Positions 57,401 to 64,000 of a DNA stretch of 64,000 nucleotides are shown piece after piece. Source of the stretch: Alectryocaccobium sp964389285 (GTDB taxonomy: Bacteria; Bacillota; Clostridia; Lachnospirales; Lachnospiraceae); NCBI GenBank assembly GCA_964389285.1, contig CAYMCZ010000004.1, forward strand, positions 62,001 to 126,000, read 5' to 3'. The notes under the pieces are model-generated. The model did not search any database. It was not told the DNA's origin and worked only from the letters and a program-made list of their open reading frames with translations. Position 1 is the stretch's first letter. Each line of letters begins with the position of its first letter. A program made the translations under genes and the position numbers.

Positions 57401-57976
57401 ATGATTTTTTTTAATACTGAAGATAAAAATAAAAGCAAAACGGTCGAAACCGCAAACAGCATACTTGACGCCAGGATAAAACGGGAGAGCGGGAAAAAGC
57501 AGATCAAAGGCCTGATTATAAAGCTTGGGATCGTGGCAGCGGCCACATTTGTGGCGCTCGGACTGATATTCGGAATCGCGGTCACGAAAGGATCGAGCAT
57601 GTCGCCTGCATACAAGGACGGAGATGTCGTTCTCTTTCTCAGAATCTTTTCCGAGCCCAAACAGGGAGACGTTGTCCTGGCAGATATCGGGGAAGACGAA
57701 TATATCAAACGGATAATCGGCCTTCCCGGGCAGACGGTAGATATAGACGAGAAAAGCGGAAAAGTAGTTATTAACGGCGAAGTATTAAATGAGCCGTATA
57801 TTTATTTAAAAACGATGCCCAAAAAAGATGTAAAATTTCCGATTACATTAAAAGAAGACGAATATTTTGTTTTGGGCGACAACAGGACAAACAGCCTGGA
57901 CAGCCGGAATTACGGCCCTATAAAAAAAGACGCGATAAGCGGAAAGATCATATTTGTCTTCAGAGCACAAAAATAA
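57401..57976 (+). CDS. lepB: Signal peptidase I
   Basis: 191 residues. One N-terminal helix ('LGIVAAATFVALGLIFGIAV'), then box B 'GSSMSPAYKDGDVVL' with the catalytic Ser, box D 'YIKRIIGLPGQTVD' with the catalytic Lys, and box E 'VLGDNRTNSLDSRNYG'. It cleaves signal peptides outside the membrane. It is probably translationally coupled to the HTH gene (ATGA with the corrected frame) and precedes a secreted hydrolase gene. Confidence 0.92.
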   Translation: MIFFNTEDKNKSKTVETANSILDARIKRESGKKQIKGLIIKLGIVAAATFVALGLIFGIAVTKGSSMSPAYKDGDVVLFLRIFSEPKQGDVVLADIGEDEYIKRIIGLPGQTVDIDEKSGKVVINGEVLNEPYIYLKTMPKKDVKFPITLKEDEYFVLGDNRTNSLDSRNYGPIKKDAISGKIIFVFRAQK

Positions 57977-57997
57977 CTTACAAAGGATTATATGCGA

Positions 57998-59098
57998 ATG
58001 AAAAAAATTATCAAAAAAACAAAAACCCTTATAGCAGTCGTTTTGTGTGCGATAATAGGAATTTGCGTAGGCGTTTCACAACTCTCGTATCTTCGTGCCG
58101 AAGCGGAATTTTCCGAATGTATCTGCGGCACGGAGACGGATGTGCATTATGAGGGGTGTCCTTTGTATATTTCTGAAGATGATTATCTGATACAGGACGA
58201 TTACGGAAACGATCAGGAGATCGAAAACGAAACCGATCCGATCATCGAAGATGAAAATGATATTGAAAATGAAGACGGTCAGGATCCTCTTATCGAAGAC
58301 GGCTCGGAGGAGGAATCGGATGAAAACAAACCGGACGATACGAATGATTCATCTGAAGACCCTGATGACGAAGATGAAATTCTGCGTGCCCTTGTGGCTG
58401 AAGATGAATATATAGCCGTATCGGATATCGTAAAGGCCAAAATCGACGAAGGCGAATTTGTTCTTACCGAAGAAGGCTGGATAGTTGACAAAGACAAAAA
58501 CAGGATTCATCCCGAAACGGGAGAGATTCTGGATACGGATGATGCCGACGACAAAGATGATCAGCAGGAAGAAGATGAAAAAGAGCCCGAACCTAAGCCT
58601 GAACCCGAGCCCGTTATAGAGGAAACTCCCGCGCCCGCTCCTGTGACGGTATCCGAAGCCGGATCCGCGATACAGGCGCAGGAGAGCGAGCCCGTACAGC
58701 CGCCCGCAGTGCAGGGCACGGTTAGAGCCGATGTAAATTATGTGTTTTCCGATCTTTCCTCACCTGTTATTAAACAGGATTTCCGATTCTGGACAGTGGC
58801 AAGGAAGCCGGTATTCGCGAAAAGCGAACTGGCGGTATTCGAGAGCAAAACCTATGACGCAAGGGAAATAGGAAAGCTGCCGGAAAACGGACTGGCTTAC
58901 ATGCTTAAAAGCGAAAACAACGGCTGGGCATATATAGAGTCCGGGCGGGTAAGAGGTTTTGTCAGAACGGAAAATCTTTATATTGATGACGAAGCGGATC
59001 ATTTGCTGGACGAACTTGAAGCCAAAGCAAGAGAGGCTTATGAAAAGCAAAATAAAGAATATGTTTCAAGAACCGACAATGCCAAGCCGGGAGCCTAA
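57998..59098 (+). CDS. N-terminal half of an SH3/NlpC-P60 secreted protein, ended by in-frame TAA
   Basis: About 366 residues; ATG 57998 is better spaced from AAAGGA than ATG 57992. Signal peptide about 1-30, a Cys-bearing 'CICGTETDVHYEGCPLY', a long acidic region (about 55-190), a Pro/Glu linker ('EPEPKPEPEPVIEETPAPAP') and one SH3-like domain ('LPENGLAYMLKSENNGWAYI', 'GRVRGFVRTENLYID'). The TAA at 59096-59098 interrupts a frame that stays open and sensible to 60385, so this and the next feature look like one gene. A secreted acidic SH3 protein without a catalytic domain would be made. Confidence 0.8.
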   Translation: MKKIIKKTKTLIAVVLCAIIGICVGVSQLSYLRAEAEFSECICGTETDVHYEGCPLYISEDDYLIQDDYGNDQEIENETDPIIEDENDIENEDGQDPLIEDGSEEESDENKPDDTNDSSEDPDDEDEILRALVAEDEYIAVSDIVKAKIDEGEFVLTEEGWIVDKDKNRIHPETGEILDTDDADDKDDQQEEDEKEPEPKPEPEPVIEETPAPAPVTVSEAGSAIQAQESEPVQPPAVQGTVRADVNYVFSDLSSPVIKQDFRFWTVARKPVFAKSELAVFESKTYDAREIGKLPENGLAYMLKSENNGWAYIESGRVRGFVRTENLYIDDEADHLLDELEAKAREAYEKQNKEYVSRTDNAKPGA

Positions 59099-59215
59099 GC
59101 AGAGACGGAAACCGCAGAAGACGAAGCGGGTCTTTTTGAGACGCTCGACATAGAAAAAGAAGCGACTCTCGCACAGGCACTTGTTCCGTATTATGAAAAT
59201 GCGGCCTTTGACTAT

Positions 59216-60385
59216 TTGAAAGCAACCGTTTACAAGACGGTCATCGAAAAGGTTTATGCCGTTCCGACGGAAAACATAAACATTTACGAAGAAAAAGATG
59301 ACAAGAGCCGGATTACGGGCACTTTGCAAAAAGGCGGTCTGTGCTATGTTATCGAAGACGCGGAAAACGCGGACGACGAATTCATTTTCATAGAATCCGA
59401 TGACGTAAGAGGCTTTATTCAAAAAGACAAGGCGGATTATTCCGATGAGATCCAGACATGGATGCTGATACAAAACGAAGCAGGCCTGTCCAAGGCTGAA
59501 GAGATAATAGAGCCGGAAGACAACAAAGCACTTTATTATTCGCTTGCTTCAATCAAATCCGGTGTCCCGGGTTCCCTGATAAGAGAATCCATCGTAGATT
59601 ACGCTTCCCAATACATAGGCAATCCTTACGTATGGGGCGGCACGGATCCCATTAACGGCGCTGACTGCTCCGGTCTGGTTCAGACGGTTTTCAGACAGAA
59701 CGGATATGACCTGCCAAGGACGGCGCATCAGCAGTCCCAGGTTGGAGAAAAGATAGCGGTCGAAGATGCGCAGCCGGGAGATCTGCTCTTTTATGCCGAA
59801 CCCGACGGACATGTGTATCATGTGGCGATCTATGCCGGGGACGGACTTACTGTAGAGGCGAAAAACGAAGAATACGGTATAGTAAACGACACGGTCGGAG
59901 GAGAAGCTTTCGCGACACGTCTTATCGATACGGGAGAAGGCGAATATTCGATTCCCGAGGAGTATGACGGATATCCCGTAGGCACAAAGAACTGCTACAC
60001 CATCACATCCAACTACGCAGGCCGGAACTGGGGATGGGACTGCAGGAGGATATTTGAAGTCTGGAAAGCGCACGGCTCCGTATTTACGGATAATGTCGCA
60101 ACCATCGACGGATATTATCTTATCGCATGTACCAACCTTATGGGAGTTGTCGGCGACCATATAACATGGTATTTTGACGACGGAAGCAGTATCGAGACCA
60201 TCATGGCCGATACAAAGAGTTCACATGATTCGAACTATACTCCGTGGGGACATATAACCGGCCCGGTTATAAACGTAATCGAATTTGAGGTAGATCAATA
60301 CATCCATCCGGGTACGGCAGGCTGCATACCGCAGATAAGCTATAAAAGAGCCATCGGATTTACAAATCACGGGCGTATGTATTGA
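59216..60385 (+). CDS. C-terminal half with SH3 and NlpC/P60 peptidase domains
   Basis: 389 residues from TTG 59216 without a strong ribosome site; the same frame is open back to 59099, directly after the TAA. A second SH3-like domain ('VYAVPTENINIYEEKDDKSR', 'SDDVRGFIQKDKA') is followed by NlpC/P60: 'YASQYIGNPYVWGG', catalytic Cys in 'GADCSGLVQTVF', 'PGDLLFYAE' and His in 'VYHVAIYAG'. NlpC/P60 enzymes cut peptidoglycan stem peptides. The ~150-residue C-terminus ('NWGWDCRRIFEVWKAHGS', 'TPWGHITGP') is not recognised. Without the upstream signal peptide this half would not be exported, so the gene is functional only if the stop is bypassed or is an error. Confidence 0.82.
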   Translation: MKATVYKTVIEKVYAVPTENINIYEEKDDKSRITGTLQKGGLCYVIEDAENADDEFIFIESDDVRGFIQKDKADYSDEIQTWMLIQNEAGLSKAEEIIEPEDNKALYYSLASIKSGVPGSLIRESIVDYASQYIGNPYVWGGTDPINGADCSGLVQTVFRQNGYDLPRTAHQQSQVGEKIAVEDAQPGDLLFYAEPDGHVYHVAIYAGDGLTVEAKNEEYGIVNDTVGGEAFATRLIDTGEGEYSIPEEYDGYPVGTKNCYTITSNYAGRNWGWDCRRIFEVWKAHGSVFTDNVATIDGYYLIACTNLMGVVGDHITWYFDDGSSIETIMADTKSSHDSNYTPWGHITGPVINVIEFEVDQYIHPGTAGCIPQISYKRAIGFTNHGRMY

Positions 60386-60401
60386 ATCGACACCCTGAAA
60401 T

Positions 60402-60545
60402 GGGCTGTTGCATGATGCAAAACCGAATGAATATTCTGAAAGGGACATCCGCAACGCCGACCGGAGCGGAGCGGAGACCAAAGTGCGAACGGTCCCTGGA
60501 AGAATATTCATGAGAATGCTTCTGCGACAGCCCGTTATTTTTATA
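60402..60545. repeat. Nested inverted-repeat element (long hairpin)
   Basis: Three nested stems share one axis: GGGCTGTTGCA (60402-60412) with TGCGACAGCCC (60523-60533); ATGAATATTCT (60427-60437) with AGAATATTCAT (60501-60511); AGGGAC (60441-60446) with GTCCCT (60492-60497). The ~45-base tip contains GGAGCGGAGCGGAG. A T-rich GTTATTTTTAT follows, so it can also serve as terminator of the NlpC/P60 gene. It could be a dispersed palindromic repeat or a structured RNA. Confidence 0.75.
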
Positions 60546-60564
60546 TGCATTTGTACGGGATAAA

Positions 60565-60573
60565 TGCTATAAT
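60565..60573 (+). promoter_or_regulatory. Extended -10 promoter directly before sbcD
   Basis: TGCTATAAT (extended -10, TATAAT at 60568-60573) ends 6 bases before the sbcD ATG at 60580. The expected transcription start would be at or near the ATG, and no ribosome site is seen, which suggests a leaderless mRNA. Confidence 0.55.
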
Positions 60574-60579
60574 ACAGTC

Positions 60580-61719
60580 ATGAAATTCATACATCTTTCG
60601 GATCTTCATCTGGGAAAGCGCGTAAACGAATTTTCCATGATCGAAGATCAAAAGTATATCCTGACAAAAATAATAAAAATTATAGATGACGAAAAGCCGG
60701 ACGCGGTGCTTATAGCGGGAGATGTTTACGACAAAAGCGTACCAAGTGCCGAAGCGGTGGAGCTGTTTGATGATTTTCTGGTACGTCTTTCCAAAAGAGG
60801 ACTGCAGATCTTTGTTATAAGCGGCAATCATGATTCGCCTGAACGGCTTGCGTTCGGAGGCAGACTGATGGAAAAAAGCGGCATACACATGTCGCCTGTT
60901 TATGATGGAAAAGTTTTGCCGGTTACTCTTGAAGATGAGTATGGGAAAATAAATATTTATATGCTGCCTTTTATTAAACCTGCGCATGTCCGCAGGTTTT
61001 TTGAAGATGAGGAAATAAATACATATACCGATGCGCTAAGGGTCGCGATCGGACAGATGAAAGCGGATACGTCCGAGCGAAACGTGCTTGTCACCCATCA
61101 GTTCGTTACGGGAGCGAGCAGGTCTGAGTCAGAGGAGATATCCGTAGGCGGCAGCGACAATGTGGACGCGGTCGTGTTTGAGGATTTTGATTATATCGCG
61201 CTGGGACATATACACGGGCCGCAGAATGCAGGTTCCGAAAAGATAAGATACTGCGGCACGCCGCTTAAATATTCATTTTCGGAAACAGGTCAAGAGAAGT
61301 CCGTAACCGTGGCAGAGATAAAAGAAAAGGGAACTCTTTTTGTGAGAACGGTGCCGCTTATCCCCTTGCGGGACATGGTCAAAATCAGAGGCTCTTATCT
61401 TGAAGTGACGCTTAAAAGTTTTTATGAAAACACATCTTATACAGAGGATTATCTGCATATTACGCTCACCGACGAAGATGATATACCTGATGCCGCCTTA
61501 AAACTTCGGACGATATACAAAAATCTTATGAGGCTGGAATACGACAATACCAGAACACACTCGGCAGGGCTGATCAAGGCCGAAACTCAGGGCGAAAAGA
61601 AATCTCCGATGCAGCTGTTTGCGGAATTTTATGAAAAACAAAACGGCATGGAAATGACGGAGGAACAGTCCGTTTATATGGCCGGACTGATTCAGGATAT
61701 ATGGGAGAGTGATATATGA
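60580..61719 (+). CDS. sbcD: Nuclease SbcCD subunit D (Mre11-like)
   Basis: 379 residues. Calcineurin-like phosphoesterase motifs: 'HLSDLHLGK' (Asp8, His10), 'IAGDVYD', 'ISGNHDSPERL', 'VTHQFV' and 'ALGHIHGPQ'. With SbcC it forms an ATP-dependent double-strand nuclease that opens hairpins and trims DNA ends. A normal length for the family. It overlaps sbcC (ATGA), giving coupled translation. Confidence 0.95.
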   Translation: MKFIHLSDLHLGKRVNEFSMIEDQKYILTKIIKIIDDEKPDAVLIAGDVYDKSVPSAEAVELFDDFLVRLSKRGLQIFVISGNHDSPERLAFGGRLMEKSGIHMSPVYDGKVLPVTLEDEYGKINIYMLPFIKPAHVRRFFEDEEINTYTDALRVAIGQMKADTSERNVLVTHQFVTGASRSESEEISVGGSDNVDAVVFEDFDYIALGHIHGPQNAGSEKIRYCGTPLKYSFSETGQEKSVTVAEIKEKGTLFVRTVPLIPLRDMVKIRGSYLEVTLKSFYENTSYTEDYLHITLTDEDDIPDAALKLRTIYKNLMRLEYDNTRTHSAGLIKAETQGEKKSPMQLFAEFYEKQNGMEMTEEQSVYMAGLIQDIWESDI

Positions 61720-64000
61720 GACCGTTAAAACTCGTGATGTCGGCATTCGGGCCTTACGCCGGAAGGACGGAGCTGAATCTGGAAGTCCTGGGAAAAAGAG
61801 GGCTGTACCTTATAACCGGAGACACGGGAGCCGGTAAAACCACCGTATTTGACGCCATAACATACGCTCTTTACGGGGAAGCGAGCGGAAGGAACAGGGA
61901 TGCGAACATGTTTCGCTCCAAATATGCCGACGCCGAAACGCCGACAGAGGTAGAGCTGATATTTGAATACGCCCGAAAGCAATATTATATAAAAAGAAAC
62001 CCCGAATATGAAAGACCCAAGGCAAAGGGAGAGGGTTTTACGGTGCAGAAAGCGGAAGCTTTTTTGCGTTTTCCCGACGGGAAGGTCATTACTAAACAAA
62101 AAGAGGTAAACCGGGCTGTTGTCGAGATAATCGGGATAGACAGGGATCAGTTTTCGCAGATAGCCATGATCGCGCAGGGGGAGTTTCTGAAACTCCTGCT
62201 TTCATCCACGGACGAACGAAAGAAAATATTTCAGAAACTGTTTCACACCCGTAAGTATTTTATGATACAGGAGAGGTTGAAAGCGCAGTCGGCCGAATTC
62301 GGAAAACAATATGAAAAAATACAGGACAGTATCAGGCAGTATATCGGCGGGATAATGTGTGACGAAGATGATGCGCGGAATATCCGGCTGCAAAAAGTCA
62401 AAGACGAAGAAGTGCCTTTAGAGGATGTTTTAGAGCTGATAAGGGAGATTTCAAAACAGGACGAAAGCCGTAAAACAGAACTTGAAAAAGAATTAAATAT
62501 ATTGGAAGGTGACCTGATAAAGACGGTGGAAAACCTGGCAAAGGCACAGGAAAAAGAAAAGAACGAAAACGCTTTAATGGCAGTCCTTAAAAAACTGGAA
62601 GATGACGTTCCGAATATAGAAAAAGAGATTTTCGAATATGAAAAAGACATTGAAAAATATGAAAAAGATATCACGGATGTCAGATCAAAGATAAGCCTGC
62701 TGAAAGAAGAACAGGAATCTTTGGCGGATTCCGATGCCGATATAGTGCTTTTTGAAACAGGTCTTTCCGAGGCGGACAGGATGATCGACCGGATTAAGCT
62801 TGTTCAAAAAGAATATGATGACTGCATGCGCACGGGGAGTGAAACGAAAGCCGCGCAGGAGAATTATCAAAGAGAAGGCGCGGAGGCGCAGAGGCTTCAA
62901 AGCATTTATGAAAAAGGATACAGGGCATATCTGGACGCTCAGGCCGGTATTCTGGCGGAAACCCTTAAAGAGGGCCAGCCCTGTCCCGTGTGCGGGTCAA
63001 CGGAGCATCCCGATATTGCGGTCAGATCGGAAAAGGCGCCTTCCGAAAAAGAGCTTGAAAAACATAAAAACGATTTTGAAAGAGCCAGGGAAAAAGCCGA
63101 AATGCTCAGCAGGGAGGCGGGCAGACTCGGCGCTCTTTACGAAGAGAAAAAAACCAGGGTCATCGAAAGTGCGGTAATGATAGCCGGAACGGACGCCTTT
63201 GAGGAAATCGAAAAGGCTCTTCGTGAAAAGGTTATTGCTCTGGATATAAGCAAAAGCGAAATAAAAAAGGAACTTGAGGAAGCAAATGCAAAGGCGGCGA
63301 GAAAAAAAGAGATAATAAATATTTTCCCCGAATTGGAAGAGCTCCTTGAAAAGAAAAAAAGCGAGAAAGCCTCACTCGAGACGAAAAAAGAGACAAAGCT
63401 TAAAGAAAAGAGTATTACCGCCGAACGCATAAAAGAATTGGAAGAGCGGATAAAGGCCGTCTCAAAAGACGGAGAAAGCCTGCGCCTTGAAAAAGAAGGA
63501 ATACAAAAACGGCAGGATGAATTGGCGGAGCAGATAAAAACTTTAAAATCCGATATAGAGAAAATTTCTATAAGGCTTACAACAAACGAAAAACTGTATT
63601 CGGATATTTCGCTCAGATTAACGGAAGCCGCCGGGACACAGAAGAAGTGGATACAGATGCGGGCACTGTCAAATACCGCAAACGGCAATATTTCCGGAAA
63701 AGAAAAAATCATGCTGGAAACATATATTCAGATGACTTATTTCGACAGGATAATACGCAGGGCAAATATAAGACTCATGGTAATGACCGGCGGGCAGTAT
63801 GAGCTGAAACGAAGAGTCGATGCCGGGAACAACAGAAGCCAGAGCGGCCTGGAGCTGAATGTTACAGATCATTATAACGGAAGCGAAAGAAGCGTAAAAA
63901 CCCTCTCGGGCGGCGAATCATTTAAGGCGTCGCTCGCGCTTGCCCTCGGGCTTTCGGATGAGATACAGTCATCTGCCGGAGGTATAAGGCTCGAGAGCAT
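61716..64000 (+). CDS. sbcC: Nuclease SbcCD subunit C (Rad50-like), truncated by window end
   Basis: About 761 residues are visible and the frame is still open at 64000. Walker A 'GDTGAGKTTVF' (35-45), Q-loop 'IAQGEFLKLLLSS', long charged coiled coils, the zinc hook 'CPVCGS' (about 424-429), a second coiled coil and the ABC signature 'LSGGESFKASLALALGLSDE' (about 730-749). Walker B lies beyond the window. It is the SMC-like ATPase partner of SbcD. Confidence 0.95.
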   Translation, partial: MRPLKLVMSAFGPYAGRTELNLEVLGKRGLYLITGDTGAGKTTVFDAITYALYGEASGRNRDANMFRSKYADAETPTEVELIFEYARKQYYIKRNPEYERPKAKGEGFTVQKAEAFLRFPDGKVITKQKEVNRAVVEIIGIDRDQFSQIAMIAQGEFLKLLLSSTDERKKIFQKLFHTRKYFMIQERLKAQSAEFGKQYEKIQDSIRQYIGGIMCDEDDARNIRLQKVKDEEVPLEDVLELIREISKQDESRKTELEKELNILEGDLIKTVENLAKAQEKEKNENALMAVLKKLEDDVPNIEKEIFEYEKDIEKYEKDITDVRSKISLLKEEQESLADSDADIVLFETGLSEADRMIDRIKLVQKEYDDCMRTGSETKAAQENYQREGAEAQRLQSIYEKGYRAYLDAQAGILAETLKEGQPCPVCGSTEHPDIAVRSEKAPSEKELEKHKNDFERAREKAEMLSREAGRLGALYEEKKTRVIESAVMIAGTDAFEEIEKALREKVIALDISKSEIKKELEEANAKAARKKEIINIFPELEELLEKKKSEKASLETKKETKLKEKSITAERIKELEERIKAVSKDGESLRLEKEGIQKRQDELAEQIKTLKSDIEKISIRLTTNEKLYSDISLRLTEAAGTQKKWIQMRALSNTANGNISGKEKIMLETYIQMTYFDRIIRRANIRLMVMTGGQYELKRRVDAGNNRSQSGLELNVTDHYNGSERSVKTLSGGESFKASLALALGLSDEIQSSAGGIRLES

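Noticed and set aside
46251..59098. Stop-codon recoding shared by the kinase (TAG) and NlpC (TAA) genes
   Set aside because: The two stops differ and their contexts (CGG TAG CAG; GCC TAA GCA) share no readthrough signal; mutation or error is more likely.
1..64000. CRISPR arrays, tRNA or rRNA genes
   Set aside because: No regularly spaced short repeats and no tRNA or rRNA signature stretches were recognised on either strand.

Overview
The window looks like chromosome from a Gram-positive Clostridia species, most likely Lachnospiraceae-like. This is inferred from strong AGGAGG ribosome sites, frequent TTG starts, LCP, MoxR/DUF58/transglutaminase and TupA-type genes, Clostridia-style Ig-like surface proteins and AEC/MATE transporters. 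No rRNA, tRNA, CRISPR array or intact insertion sequence was seen.

Layout. (1) 1-10.7 kb: a tightly packed biosynthetic operon with the end of a nucleotidyltransferase-like gene, an HPr-kinase-like ATPase, a PqqD-like protein, a DUF1796 gene on the opposite strand, four family 2 glycosyltransferases, a polysaccharide pyruvyl transferase, an FrhB-type Fe-S protein, an ABC exporter and a PP-loop protein, ending in an intrinsic terminator. (2) 10.8-18.4 kb: two divergent genes for large secreted proteins. Each has its own promoter, its own cobalamin riboswitch and an attenuator hairpin. (3) 18.4-29.8 kb: a surface-polysaccharide operon with a priming sugar transferase, an Alg14/Alg13-type split transferase, flippase, polymerase, glycosyltransferases, pyruvyl transferase, and two TupA ATP-grasp genes around a MurB homologue. 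(4) 29.9-31.0 kb: a lone AAA ATPase. (5) 31.05-44.8 kb: a third cobalamin riboswitch and terminator lead a 13-kb operon. It encodes a membrane-anchored DUF4430 protein, MoxR ATPase, DUF58 protein, a transglutaminase-like membrane protein lacking its Cys, a 1,864-residue secreted beta-propeller/Ig protein and an LCP ligase. (6) 45-50.3 kb: two small AT-rich genes, a broken Ser/Thr kinase gene, a small membrane protein and a 948-residue surface protein. (7) 50.4-53 kb: a graveyard of orphan antitoxins and conjugation-gene scraps. (8) 53-64 kb: MATE and AEC transporters, a large HTH regulator with a poly-A frameshift, signal peptidase I, an SH3/NlpC-P60 hydrolase gene split by a stop, a long hairpin element, then sbcD and a truncated sbcC.

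Main idea. Three cobalamin riboswitches within 17 kb control secreted proteins rather than known B12 transport or synthesis genes. At least two encoded proteins carry DUF4430-type (transcobalamin C-terminal-like) domains, and a third ends in a helical domain that could be an alpha/alpha toroid. Animal intrinsic factor and transcobalamin combine an alpha6/alpha6 barrel with such a beta domain. The locus is therefore a candidate bacterial extracellular corrinoid-capture system, with MoxR/DUF58/transglutaminase as possible assembly factors. The riboswitches and gene order are seen directly; the domain calls rest on pattern recognition; corrinoid binding is inference.

Several genes between 45.5 and 60.4 kb are interrupted by single lesions (two in-frame stops, two homopolymer frameshifts). 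These may be real decay, slippage sites or sequence errors.
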